Assembly: GCA_020536535.1 (NCBI GenBank)
Contig: JAHLWZ010000802.1
Coordinates: forward strand, 62,001 to 126,000
DNA: 64,000 bases
DNA from: Pelomyxa schiedti
Lineage: Eukaryota > Evosea > Pelobiontida > Pelomyxidae
Reading direction: 5' to 3'
A program made the translations under genes and the position numbers. Under the pieces are notes generated by a model. The model was not told where the DNA came from, did not search any database, and worked only from the letters and a program-made list of their open reading frames with translations. Shown piece by piece: positions 33,582 through 45,029 of the stretch (its first letter is position 1; the number at the start of each line of letters is the position of its first letter).

Positions 33582-35708
33582 ATGAACTTTGTGGTGTGGC
33601 CCAATACTCTAACCGTTGTCGATGCCGCGGGTGTGCCGAGATCTACGTTTGACTGGAGGCAGACACAAGATCCAGCGCGCACGTCTTTGCCTGTTGGATC
33701 TGTGTTAGTGGGCTGGGACATTGCCGGCTCTGAGAGTGTGGCTAAAGTCATTGTTTTTGCTGTCACACCGCAACGTGATGACAGTTGTGCCACCTCATCC
33801 TCGGACTTCGTAGGTCTTTCGGGTTTTTTCAACGTTTGACCTAAGACTGCCAAGAATTCTGTGCTGGCGCCATTACTAGCAAAAATTGCATTTCCTCTCA
33901 CGCCACTCGGAGTGTGGGGTGGACGCACAAATGCACCTGGGGATGCTCCTCTTACCATGGGTCTACTCCCAGGGTTTCCTCCCTCTGTCATGTAGTGAGC
34001 CTCTTCTTCTGTATTCTGTTGATGAATTCAACTAGTACGCCCAAAGTACCATGGAAGATCATCTTTTATGACATTCCAAGAGGATCCAATCAGTTTGGAT
34101 ATGAAATGAAGCTCAAATATTCCTCTCAGCTACATATTATGACTTGTATCATTGAAAAGGTGCCTCAACTATGTCCAGATTTCAGTTAACCCAAATTAAG
34201 ATTAACTGTAGTCACATCGTTCTTGAGACATTGCAGAATTTGGGTCAGACGTCTAATTTGCATGAAAGCCAGCTATCCTACAGTGGGCATTGTGGTGGTA
34301 GCGATTTGGGTATTTACAATCCCATTCAATGCTTTTTGTATTTAATGGCTGCAGTCAACCATGTATGTAACAGAATAAAGAATTTCCCTCAGCAATCCAG
34401 ATCTATGGGCACATCAGGTTCCCTTCGATTCGCCAAGTATTTGTTTTATTATTTTGGTCCAAACCTCCTAATTATATCCAGGAGAAGGAATGCCTTCCTT
34501 CTTATTGCTATTGACATTTTTATTGGGATGATCTCAGCTGTATTTTTGAGAAATTACATGTAATCCTATCATTTCTGTTGGTGTGACATTGATGCTGAGT
34601 AGAAAAAATGTTCCACTCATACTTAAGGGTCTGGCAGAGGCAGTAGGAAATCTGAAGCATGTTGTACGATGGCTTATGGGATGCCCAGCTGGGTTAAAAA
34701 TGAACAAAAACTTAGATGACTTTTTTGGTGATATATGTTTGTACATGATAACTCTTTGGACACGTATGTGAAGCCTTTCTGAGATTACCATGTAATTTTT
34801 TTTCTTAGATTCATTTTTCCCTAAAACAAAAATAAACTTTTAGGAGCTTTGCAGACAGACATAGCACACAAAATTCTTCACTGCATTCTGGTTTTCTTGT
34901 GCTTCATTGCTCTTAGTGGCCTTTCTTCCCTTTTCTGTGCCATAAGTGATATAATGTTCGTTGGGACAATTCATGTGCATTTATTGTACCATGCCATTTC
35001 TCGGTATGTAGGACGAGTAATATTCCATTTTTGACCTTTATTTAGATTGTTTAATTTGATAAATCATATTTTGACTTCACTGTTCCGCCGGCTTGTAGGG
35101 AAGAAACGGAACCCCCTCAGAAAAAGAATTGATACATGTGTGTTCGAGTTGGACCAGATGTTATTTGGCACGGCGGCATTCTCCATATTAGCACTACTCT
35201 GGCCAACCGTCACAGTTGTTACTCCCTCAACCAGGTTACACTAATTTACGGTTAGGTTTATTTTCTCTTTTTCGCTGGTATGTATTTGATGAGAAATTTC
35301 TGTCAGGTAAAGTGTACCCCACTTGTTGGTTTCAAGATACATTTTCCTAGGGAATCCTATTGCTATGCTCGAACGTACTTATTGAATTCCCTCTCTATCA
35401 CTTAACTTCACGTGCTTTTTGCCCTGGGAGCTTCCCAGGTTAGTTTCCATCACGATTTTGGCCTATCAGTTCAACTTTTTACAGGGGACATGCACCTAGA
35501 AATCCTGTCATTTGCTCATCACCCACACACCGGGAACACATTCTTTATGCTGAAGGTACGCACGATTCCCTACCAAAATGCTTATCCCATATAGAGCACT
35601 CCGGTATCCACGTCCGTAATCCTTCAACCTCTCACCTCCCTCATTTCTGCATACACCCGCAATTCCATTGCCAGACTCAGAAGCACCATGACCGGGGACT
35701 ACCATTAA
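33582..35708 (+). CDS. PIGQ: PIG-Q/GPI1, GPI-GlcNAc transferase subunit
   Basis: A multi-pass ER membrane protein of the complex that transfers GlcNAc to phosphatidylinositol, the first step of GPI-anchor synthesis. The start at ATG 33582 gives MNFVVWPNTLTVVDAAG. Later exons carry GPI1 features: SGSLRFAKYLFYYFGPNLLI, MGCPAGLKMNKNLDDFFGD, LSGLSSLFCAISDIMFVGTI, then HVHLLYHAISR, and SLFRRLVGKKRNPLRKRID followed by FELDQMLFGTAAFSILALLW. The stretch RRLVGKKRNPLRKRxD…DLDQxxxGT is diagnostic of GPI1. The C-terminal exon ends in TAA at 35706–35708. An antisense open frame over exon 1 is treated as a shadow. Several short introns; exon joins between 33.84 and 34.18 kb are approximate. Confidence 0.88.
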
Positions 35709-35777
35709 ATAGAACCAGATAGAAAATTTTCTATCCCCGCGTGTAGATCGTAACCAAATTAATCACGGCCAAACGAA

Positions 35778-36475
35778 ATGCAGATGAGCACCACTGCTAG
35801 CAGCACCAGCACGACGACGGCCACGAGCACTGCTGTATCTCCTCCTGCAAAATCCACGACCACAACGACTACGTCCTCTTGCACCACACCCACGAAGCCA
35901 AGCCGCGAGGCGCGCGCGGCGGAGGAGACGCCGCGGTCGCGCTTGGGGAAGCGCAGGCGCCCGTCCGGGAATTTGTCATCTTCGTCGTCGTCCGAAGACA
36001 GCGACGTGTCCGATGATGACGAGAGCGACGACGAATCTACTCTCGAGGAGGCAGAACGTAATAATGGCTTTTGATTTCATTTTATTAATTTCTTTTTCCT
36101 ACTCTCCCTCTCGCGGTGTTTTTGTGTGATACGGTGCGGGTGCAAGTAAAGAAAAAAAACCATTTTAGAATACAATATACTATTTGGGATTAAAGGAGAG
36201 TATAATAGTCTCACATTGATACAGAAGTGGATGAGGAGGAATCTGGTGATGAACTTGCAGACCTACAAGCCAACATGGACACACCACTCGAGGAGCTTGT
36301 GAGGGTGTATGGTGTTCCACCGGGGCAATCAGCAGTGAGTGGGGCCACTGGAGGATCAAAGGCTGCTTCACCGTCGTCATGCACATCCACTACATCCACT
36401 ACTTCCACCACTTCAACAACAAGTGTGAGGCCTCCTCCATCTGCAAAACGCACCAGAAGCAACCAATCCTATTGA
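35778..36475 (+). CDS. Small acidic nuclear-type protein with LEEL-x-YG motif
   Basis: Two exons. Exon 1 (ATG 35778) is Ser/Thr-rich, then basic (RLGKRRRP, a likely nuclear-localisation signal), then Ser/Asp/Glu-rich. A 156-nt intron (donor GTAATA, acceptor TGATACAG) joins EEAEQ to VDEEESGDELADLQANMDTP. The motif MDTPLEELVRVYG resembles the acidic N-terminal segments of MIER/ELM2-type and SWR1/SRCAP-type chromatin proteins (PLEELLxxYG). The rest is Ser/Thr-rich with a basic end, and the stop is at 36475. No ELM2, SANT or helicase domain is encoded here, so it may be a free-standing histone- or remodeller-interacting peptide. Function inferred only from motif resemblance. Confidence 0.6.
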
Positions 36476-36543
36476 GTGGAATGAAATAGAATTGAATTCT
36501 ATTTTCTGTTATTATTACTTTCACGACGCTACAATATGTACCA

Positions 36544-38960
36544 TTACGGCTGGAACAAGGAATTGTGTAAATGAGGAACACCGGGAGGTTGATAGTGGCC
36601 GACGTTTTCCTGTTCAAAACTATTAATAACACCAGGCAAGGGACCAGAGATGCTGATGAGGGTGATGATGACTGCCACGAGCGAAAAAGTGGAACAAACC
36701 ACACCTAGTGATAGGGATGCCACAGCACAAGAGGACATTGCGAATTTGGGTGCACCACCAATCAACATCGGAGGATAACCACTAGATGTTGTTCTAATTC
36801 TGGCAGAAAGCACCATAGAGTGCAATAAGCTGTTCTTGGCCACCAACGAGGTTCCTTTCCTTTCTTCTCCATATGTACTTTATTGTTGTTCACTCTGTTG
36901 GGTTTAGCGCCATTAGGCATGCTTTTGACATTGTGTTGCGTTGTCCTGCCGATAACAGTGCCACTGGAATTCTCAGTGTTGCAACGTGATACCAACTTGT
37001 CACGCCAGACAATGGCAATGACCCTTCAGAAGCGGTACATCCCCCGAACAAAAACCATGCAAAATGTTTTTCTTTGTGTAGAGGAAAAAAACCAATAGAA
37101 AAAAGAAATGTTGCTCTCCACTTTGGTTTGTTTGCACACAGCTCTTCCTTCACAAGCAGTTCTCTTGTAGGACTGGCCCATCAACGATAACATTCTATTC
37201 TGGAGTGTGCCTTGTTCCTGAAGTGAGTCCACAATGATTATTATGGATCATGTGGTGAGAGCTGACTGCAGAATCGCCGATAGCAACTTACGTTGACTTT
37301 TGGATGCCATCAATCCTTTTAAATCCGAATAAATCCAGCGTGGTGACTGTGTGCCAACTGCTGGATCCCATATCAGAGCTTGTTGGGTGTCAGGGAAAAC
37401 AGAATCCCAGTTCAGCACAGTGTGGAATGAATATACCCAGGGAGAAGTGTGTTGTGGAGGTGAGGTCCCCTTTGCTCCGAGCTCCAGTACTTTGTTACTG
37501 TATAAGTTCTTAGACAGAAATGTGAGGGAGGGGTTTTTTGTTGAAGAAGTAAGTTCCTCACCAAAGATTTCTAAACTAATGCTGGCAAGTACAAGAGAAG
37601 TAAATTCCTGTTCGCACAGCAATGCCCATCATCCTCCCCACTAGTTTGTGCATCTTGGGGTGCTCAGAGCTTGTGAAAGAAGGTCTTGGGAATAAACTTC
37701 ATTCATATGTGGTGTTGAGCATGTTATGAACAGTGACATTTACTGCTGCGTCTGGGCCACTTCAGTGAAGAACTGTCTGTATGTTACAACTATTCTGCAG
37801 TTCAAGGTGGCTTTTGCATTCACCCTCTACATTTTAACCTCTGAAGGTTAAACTGAGTTTTATGGCGGTGTGGTGCTCCACCAGGTTTCCGATACCTCAG
37901 CAGGGCAGGGTGCACATTTAGCAAAAGCTGCCCTGAACATAGTGTAGCAAAGGGAAGGCTCCTCTCCTTCAGATGCTGCTGTTGTATATTAATTTTGGAA
38001 AATTGTATGTACAATGCAAACCTTTCATGCTACACGTACAGCTGTTGATATCAAGCTGCTTGAACGAATTCAAGAGTATGCCAAAAGTCTCTGAATGGAT
38101 TTAAGAGGACAGAAAGAAGTGGTCTATTACCAGGGTTTTCTGCCAGCTGTTTCAAATCTTTGTCTTTGTGAATTCATTCATAGTCAGTGAAATGTTTTCC
38201 TGCACCCACAAGTTGCAATGCATCAAGTTCCTGAAGGGTGATCATACCCTGGTGGATTGTTACCAAACCGAGAAGGTTAGGTACCGGTAACTGCTTGCCA
38301 AATCTGGAAAAGAGTGTTTCTAAAGCAGATAATGCTGGTGAAGCGAGTTCTTTACTTCTGGTAAATAACTTTTACATGCCAATACTATAATGTGTTGGTA
38401 GAAGCAAATAGAAAGTTGAGCATAGATCTTGGATTGTTTTACTGCTCCAATCTGGTTGGAACCTGGTCCACCTTCAAGGGGCTGAAGGTGTCATTGTATT
38501 AGAAACATGGAAAGCAACCACTTCCATAAGTTTTGGAACTTCTGGGATTTCCACCTCCGTAGGAGAAGTTGTGTTGGATGGTGAAGAGCCTGGTATTGCA
38601 GCTGCAGATTCCTCCTGCAGACTTGATGAAGGACTTGACTCCCCTACCACTGGGGACTCCATGGTTTCTGGGCTGCTTGCTATCCATGCTGTCATCCTTT
38701 GATTTTGACTCCTCCACCTCTTACCCAAGCTGGTAAAAGTGAAGCCAAAATCTTCAAGGAACACACAGATTGAAGAGAGTACAATTGCAAGAGCAAAATC
38801 ATACATGAGCTGCTTGATCTGAATCTTGGTCAAAATGAATAAAGTAAGACATGTGTACCAACCTTCATCAGCACCGTCTGGTTCTAGTTTCTCAACACTG
38901 TATTGTAAGGTCTTGGTAACGGCAACTGCAGGGGCAGTGTCATATTCGTCCAGTGAGGCC
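36544..38960 (-). pseudogene. Degraded or mis-assembled HECT ubiquitin-ligase gene
   Basis: Minus-strand exons read well from about 38.96 kb: ASLDEYDTAPAVAVTKTLQY, KELASPALSALETLFSRFG, LLGLVTIHQGMITLQELDAL, ETFGILLNSFKQLD and RSLPFATLCSGQLLLNVHP. They lead into the N-lobe of a HERC-type HECT domain: YRQFFTEVAQTQQ, LFPRPSFTSSEHPKMHKLVG, RMMGIAVRTG. Directly after this the frame breaks. The expected continuation (LLLYLPALV…KSL, then FGEELTSS) is split over two frames with a TAG where family members have Trp. Downstream minus-strand frames to 36544 contain a hydrophobic stretch but no recognisable C-lobe or catalytic Cys. I read this as a decayed gene, though wrong splicing or assembly errors are possible. 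It abuts a repeat-bearing, gene-poor stretch. Confidence 0.4.
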
Positions 38961-39526
38961 TGATGCCAAACAAATCACTTGGCTATATGCTGATCAGAGG
39001 ATTTTGGTGTGGAGCCAGCCAAAGATGCTGAGCAAGAGCTGCAGTGGTTGCCTCTGCAATTGACATCTGCGTTGCAGTTGGTGATACAGTTGATGACTGG
39101 GAGTCTATCTTCTGATGTGACAGGTGGAGGGAGAGTCAGAGAAGCTCTTGCTTCCTACAGTAACATGTACCACACTTGTTTGGAGATGAAAGCAGAGACT
39201 GGAAATAGGTTGTGCAACTCCAGCCTTGTAACTAGCAATCAGAGCAACTCGAGAAGATAACTTAGTAAATACCAGCAATTGCCATCACCACCCACTGTTG
39301 CTTCCAAAAAAAAAGAGACACAGTCAAATGGTATTTTGGGGTGCCTGAGGTGCGTGCACACAGAACTAAAAAAAAAAAGGTATCAGTCATTTGTGTGTTT
39401 TGCATAACATACATAAGGAAATGCTGTAAAGGATGTGTGTTTGTTGGTTTTCTGTCGTTGGGAATAGAAACCTAAACTGCAGGGAAACAAACAAATTTTT
39501 CACAAAAAAAAACCAAAAAGGAGGCA

Positions 39527-39575
39527 CCACCTGGTGGTGGCCACAATTCACATTCAGATTCACAGTCAGTAGTAG
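39527..39575 (+). repeat. 49-bp direct repeat, copy 1
   Basis: Identical by eye over 49 bases to 40039–40087. It starts with the palindromic CCACCTGGTGG and ends in CAGTCAGTAGTAG. Flanking sequence is A-rich and shows scattered shorter similarities, such as TTGGCTATGC and GGCACCCAAT, so the copies may be remnants of a larger duplicated or mobile sequence. Confidence 0.85.
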
Positions 39576-40038
39576 AATATCTGCCTGCATCTCTCAGAGA
39601 GGGGCCACACTAAAGTCACCACCACAAATTGGCTATGCAAATCACCCAACAACAGAACCAACAGGTCTGGTTAGCACTCCCCACCAGGTGTATCTTTGCT
39701 TGCTTGCTTTCTTGGGGGGTTGTTTTTTTTTTGTTGTTGTTAGTATTGTGGCTGCTTAGAGTGCTGTGTCCATGGTTGAAAGGTGGCACCCAATTTGTAG
39801 TTTACACTATGGACACTACTAGTTGGCTATGCTAAGCACCAAACAACCACAGAGCACATAATACACTTGAGGCAAAAATACCACAACACAACAAAACAAA
39901 AAAAAAGAGCAAGCCAAAGAAGTGACCCAAAAGGGTCCACCTGTGTGGACATCAGAGAACCCCAGGGGGCCTGCACAACACTGTTGTTGGGTGGCACCCA
40001 ATGCAGTAGCTAGCTGACCCCTCAATGAGAGAAAGAAA

Positions 40039-40087
40039 CCACCTGGTGGTGGCCACAATTCACATTCAGATTCACAGTCAGTAGTAG
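40039..40087 (+). repeat. 49-bp direct repeat, copy 2
   Basis: Second copy of the 49-base sequence at 39527–39575, 512 bp away and in the same orientation. No open frame with transposase or reverse-transcriptase character lies between or around the copies. Confidence 0.85.
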
Positions 40088-40849
40088 GGAGTAGTAGTAG
40101 CACAGAGAACAAACAGAGAGACAAGACAGTGTAGTAAGTTGGTAGATAGCAGTGTCATCATCAATATCACTCAAATGCAAAATGGATGGACAAACCAGAA
40201 CTGAACTTGAAATGGTAACCAGCTTTCAAATGTCAATGGGCCACAAACAGAGCATGCAGTGGCACCCAATTGAGTATCTCAAGGCTTCATCCACCTGTAA
40301 CCATCATCACACAGCACCACCAAACAGCCAGACACCACAGTAGATCCCCCCACACCCTTGCTTTCCCCTCCTTATGCCAAAAACTAATAGTAACTTAAGG
40401 ATGCCAAAAAGCAACAACACATAGACAAAAAAAAAAAACCAAGTAAAGACAATAACAAAGCAATACAACAAGAGCACACGTTTTGTGGTGTACTACAAAA
40501 CCGAATCGGGGCCGACGCGGAAAAGCAACTGCGATCGGCACTCTACACCCACCCGAAAAAGAGTCGTTTCGTTACTTCCGACGTTGAACGCGTAATGTGC
40601 TCGCGGTGTCGCTGTGTTGTCGTGCCACGTGTCAGCTGCGACAATTCTGGAAAATGATTTTTCTTTTTCGTGCAACTGCGTATGATAGAAAATTTTCACA
40701 GAGTGATCCAGATCTGGAAAGCATTTCTCCTCTCCCCACTGGCAACGATGCAGCACCAAGCCACCTCGGTGGGTGAAGGTCCTTTCTCCTGCAGGTCAAC
40801 TAATGTTGATTCCACTCTGTTAGTGGTGGATCGCGGAAGAAGAAAAAAA

Positions 40850-43089
40850 ATGACCTCGTCGCTGTGTCGGTTTGCGTCGCAGTTTATCACGCAGGCGACG
40901 AGCCCAAGCGCGGTTGGGCACCCAGCGGCAGCCACCACCAACGTGGCCGCGTTCGACCTGGCCACGCTGTCGCAGCCCCTGGCCACAGCCACCGGCGACT
41001 GCCACCCGTGCTCCCGCTGCGGCTCCGTCCTCAGCCGCCACGACGCCTCCCGCCTCACCCGGGCCCCCGCCGCCACCACGGACACCGCAACCGCCACGAC
41101 GACCACGACCGCGAGCACGAGCACGAGCAGCAGCAGCGTGGGGGGCGGAGGAGGAGGAGGAGGCGGAGGGAGCAGGTGGGTGTGGCGGTGCCAGTTCTGC
41201 GGCGCCGCCCAGGGCGTCGACGTGGCGCCAGAGGAGATGCCCTCCACGTCCCTCGTCGAGTACGTCACTAGCTCGCCTCCGCATTCCGCTGTCTCCGCTA
41301 GTGCTGCCACTTGTTTGGTTTTCTGCCTGGGTGTGTGGTGTGATGATTATGGGAGTTATTAGGGTTTTCATTTTATACGGCTATTCTTGTAGTAATGTGA
41401 TAATATGCTTTCAACTTAATCGATTACTGCTCATTAACTACTCCAGATGTTAGTGGGTCTATGTGTGTTACTAGTGAGGTTCCAACAACGGGAAGAGGGA
41501 AGCCAAAGTATGTTTCAAGGCTGGAGTGTGTGCAGCAAGCAGTTACTTCGCAATTGGCTGCACTGGCTTCCGCTAATAAAAACTGCAGGGTTGGTCTAGG
41601 TATGACCTCCTTGCGCCATAAATACCACTCCACTTAAGATCAACCCGCACTTGACAAGTGCAGTCACTTTTAGTGATGACGTGAGCATTTTTGGTGATGG
41701 AACAAATACCTGTGTTACTGTTGCTGGGGATAAGCTTAATGACTGGGATCAGCTAGTAATAAAACCCCCACTCTATTCTCCCCATTAAAATACTTTTTCC
41801 ATGCAGTTGAACATTGGAAAGGAGAATGCAGTAGAGAAACCGATTTCCGAAACGCACAAATTCCTGGCAGAAGCAGTGCGTGGTCTTAATGAGCAGGGGA
41901 AAACTGCCCTTGGTCCTGCTTTGCTTGTTTCTACGGGGATAGCCTCCCAATACCCCGGATCACGAGTTGTTATTTGCACCGACGGACTGGCCAATGTGGG
42001 AGTGGGCAACATAGAGGAGGGTGGTCTGCAAGGGGGTTCTTTTTACTCTGCTGTTGGCGACCTTGCCAATGCTTCAGGTAAAACCTTCAGATCCTGCCTA
42101 TTGATTTACATACCACTATAGGTGTCTCTGTGTCTGTTGTGAGCATTAAAGGATCACATTGCTCAATTGAAAACCTTGGAAGGGTAGCTGATGCAACTGG
42201 TGGAATTGTGGATATGGTTGATCCTGTGAACCTGGATCTCAACTTTAAGTGAGTAAACAATGTAATCTGTATCTATTCTTACATCTTCAGATCTGTCCTG
42301 CAGAGGGTCGTCATTGCCACTGGTGTTAAACTTAACATGATAATACACCCGAGCTTTTGTTTCAGCTCTAATACCAATTCTATCTCGATTGATGTCGGAA
42401 ATGCCAATGTAAGGAATACCGTACCCAGTTCCACTTCAGCTCAAGCACCACAGAGTGATACCCAAGTGACCTTTGATTTCTATTCTGTGCCATCTGTTGA
42501 ACCCCCCAGTGAAGTTCCTTATCAAGTTGTTGTAAATTACACGCGGGTGGCAGATGGAGCTCACTGTGTACGTGTATATACATCCACATTGCCATACACA
42601 CCAGACAAAGCAATGGCGGAGCGAGCTGTAGATGTCATGGTTGTTGGCTTGCATGTATCCAAGAAATCTGCCATGTTGGCTCAGGAAGGTAGATGATAAG
42701 CCTTGTTATTGAATGCACTCTGACCTTCATAACTCAGGCAAGTACGAACAATCTAAAGCGGTGGCTATGGCTTACTCAACCTTATTGGAGCGATCAGTTC
42801 ACACGCCAACGCAGATTGCTCAGTTCCAGTTGTTTTTGAAACAGCTTCGGAATGCCGAAACAGAAATTAACTCCGCACTTGCTGAAGAACACACCAAGGG
42901 AGTCTCAGGGGCTTCCGCTAGTGTACGTTGTGTTCTTTTTATTATTCCTCCCACATGCATAGAAAAACACATCTTCAATCTTACTAACAAAATATCATAC
43001 AGGTTCGATGTAATGTTCGTACAGACAGAACAGCAGCAATGATGTACAGCATGAAAGGGAAAGAGGCTGCTGGGTGCATTTTGTCCTAA
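40850..43089 (+). CDS. Sec23/24-type zinc ribbon plus von Willebrand A domain protein
   Basis: The start is taken at ATG 40850 (MTSSLCRFASQF); in-frame ATGs at 40682 and 40748 are alternatives. A zinc ribbon is split by a Thr/Ser/Gly-rich insert: HPCSRCGSVLSRHD, then WRCQFCGAAQGVDV followed by EEMPSTSLVEYV. An intron joins CLVFCL to DVSGSMCVTSEVPTTGRGKP, giving the vWA MIDAS DxSGS. Later exons continue the vWA fold: TFSDDVSIFGDGTNTCVTVA, PALLVSTGIASQYPGSRVVI, then CTDGLANVGVGN. They are followed by a β-rich region (VVNYTRVADGAHCVRVYTST) and a helical end terminating in TAA at 43087–43089. The order resembles the C-terminal part of protist circularly permuted Ras (CPRas) proteins, but no Ras domain is seen in this gene. 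Cargo or ligand unknown. Confidence 0.78.
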
Positions 43090-43130
43090 AAAGTGGATTT
43101 AAATTTTAAAAAAAAGCATTCTGTTTTAGT

Positions 43131-44892
43131 TCATTCTGTCCACCCTTCCACACAAGTTGGGTTACATTCTACCGGCGGGTCCTCAGTGTATAGACAAGGT
43201 TTGTATGTGTTATCACTTGCTGGTGTATCTTTGCTAGAGTGCCACCATTTGGAGACTGCTTGCTGTAAAGTGACCCCGTCAATGGACAACTGTTTTTGGA
43301 TTAGGTTTAGGAAGTGTTTGCAATGAGTGTGTACTGATGTCCATGCCCTATCATAATCTTCTGTGCAGTGTGATAAGCAGGAGGATATAAATGCTCCATT
43401 CCCAGGTTCATAAAGTGTTTTTATGGAGTCGAGAGTATTTGTAAACGTGTTAGAGTATTCGTTCATAACTTGTACCTTCGGGAAATGTGAGTTCCAGGCA
43501 GAACTTGACAATCCAACTTTTGGTATTAAAATCTTTGGTTGGTTATCCAACCTGTGATGGAGTACACATGGCTATGTCAGTGAGTGTACAGTTCTGCCAC
43601 TCGGGATACACAAAGCAAAAACCGTTATATGGGGACTCTGGTGGCATTGGCCATGACAAAAGTCTTCAACCTGAGCATGTATCAGAAAAAATGCACATGG
43701 GACAGCCATACCTATTTGCCAAAGGTCCACTGCCTACATGCATTTAAGTACAATCTTCGTAAAGGGCGTTACTCACCGAGTTAACAACAAATGTTGGTAT
43801 TGTAGTATGCGCATAGTTATTGACCGCAAATATGCATCGCCATTCTTCCCCTTCTTTGGCAGCTTGGAGACAACGTTGGTTTACACCAGCACTGCAGTTC
43901 TGCATTTGGAAGACGTATTCCATTTGCGAGCTATAGACCGGCTTTCCCTTTTGAAGATTAGGTACCGCAAAGAGAAACATTGGTACTACGTTGATGTTTG
44001 TATGATCCAAGAAAAATCCACACATAGGTAAGCTCTTATATATTTGAACAGATGGTGGGAGTAAACTCTGAACATAATCCGCATGGAAAAAAGTGGCTAA
44101 TCCTAGTTTTTTTTAGCATTACTCAGAACACAAGAGGGGATGGGGACAAGTACCTCCTGCGGAACATCCTGTAAGAAGTACATTCTCTGCATTTCCGAAA
44201 TTGTGGTCCCGTTTTAAATGAGAGAAAACCTGGTCCAGGATTGTTCTCCCACGGAAATACTGTCCATGTGTTGGAACTTACAATTGCCTTAAGTTTTGTA
44301 CCAATTTCGTTCCATTATATTCAATTGGTTCCTCCAAGTAGCCAGAGAACGATGCTCCGTCACAATAAGGCAACCAGACCAAGTTCCAGTCGTAGAAATC
44401 TGGGTTCACAGCAGGGTCATCTGACAATGAAGCATACATAGATACATTCGACTGCCACACTGTACTTGTGCCAAGATATATATGTGACCTGGCTTCACAG
44501 TCAGCCTCCTCATAGCACCATCCTCCTCCTGTAGTATAAATGCAAATTAAATGTGTTGCCAAACAACTAGGGAAAACTTTGTTAACATTCATACCTTGGA
44601 AGTCCAACTGCCAATTGTTAGCTGCCCCCACACTAGTTGCCTCTCTGATATAATAGCCCGCTGGTGATCCTACCCTCAAAATTAGATACCGCCTTATTGA
44701 ACACAAAGAACACAAGCACATTGAAGTGGCAACAAACAGTTTTACTGTGTACTATTGGGTTTGGTTTGCTTATTTACCATCAAGACACACAGCCCCAGTC
44801 TCAGAGTAGTCGTCAAATAGAACTTGCCTCAAAATGGTGCCGCTGCAAAGGCTAACCAGCAACAACACTCCAACTTGGTGCAGGGCTGTCAT
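43131..44892 (-). CDS. Secreted Notum/pectin acetylesterase-family carboxylesterase
   Basis: The ATG at 44890–44892 opens a signal peptide (MTALHQVGVLLLVSLCSG). Family hallmarks in order: GSPAGYYIREATSVGAANNW, GGGWCYEEADCEARS, VWLPYCDGASFSGYLEEPIE, then ENVLLTGCSAG spliced to GLATFFHADYVQSLLP, which contains the catalytic serine (GCSAGG). Next are VFQMQNCSAGVNQRC, then CIFAVNNYAHTTIPTFVVNS, and near the end FISSCLSHC, carrying the catalytic histidine. The stop is at 43131–43133, about 40 bp from the convergent vWA gene. In plants the family deacetylates pectin; in animals Notum removes palmitoleate from Wnt. In a phagotroph a lysosomal or secreted polysaccharide esterase is likely, but the substrate cannot be read from sequence. 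Confidence 0.93.
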
Positions 44893-45029
44893 GGCACTCT
44901 GATTGCACGAAGGGCACGAAAACAAAAATGTGCATTTTTGTTTTGTAGTGGAAACAACGAAAAGGAAGAAAATATAAATTTATGTTGATTTTCACTTGTA
45001 CACCACTTCTAGGTGAGTGCAGCCTTGTT

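Larger units (their letters stand above)
38961..40849. other. Gene-poor, A/C-rich region with direct repeats
   Basis: No convincing gene. It contains several poly-A runs (for example around 39306, 39367, 39505 and 40426), the 49-bp direct repeat pair and scattered shorter repeats. A plus-strand frame at about 39.0–39.26 kb and the minus-strand segment SPTATQMSIAEATTAALAQ at about 39.0–39.1 kb may be eroded 5' parts of the HECT gene. From about 40.5 kb the sequence becomes GC-richer, consistent with the promoter of the zinc-ribbon/vWA gene. Confidence 0.5.

Noticed and set aside
33578-33991. Minus-strand open frame of 137 codons opposite PIG-Q exon 1
   Set aside because: The plus-strand reading starts with ATG, follows a T-rich acceptor and continues into clear PIG-Q exons. 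The minus frame has no family resemblance and no supporting exons.
40820-41371. Long GC-rich antisense frames over the zinc-ribbon/vWA first exon
   Set aside because: GC-rich first exons in this genome are open in several frames; only the plus frame contains the zinc ribbon and splices into the vWA domain.
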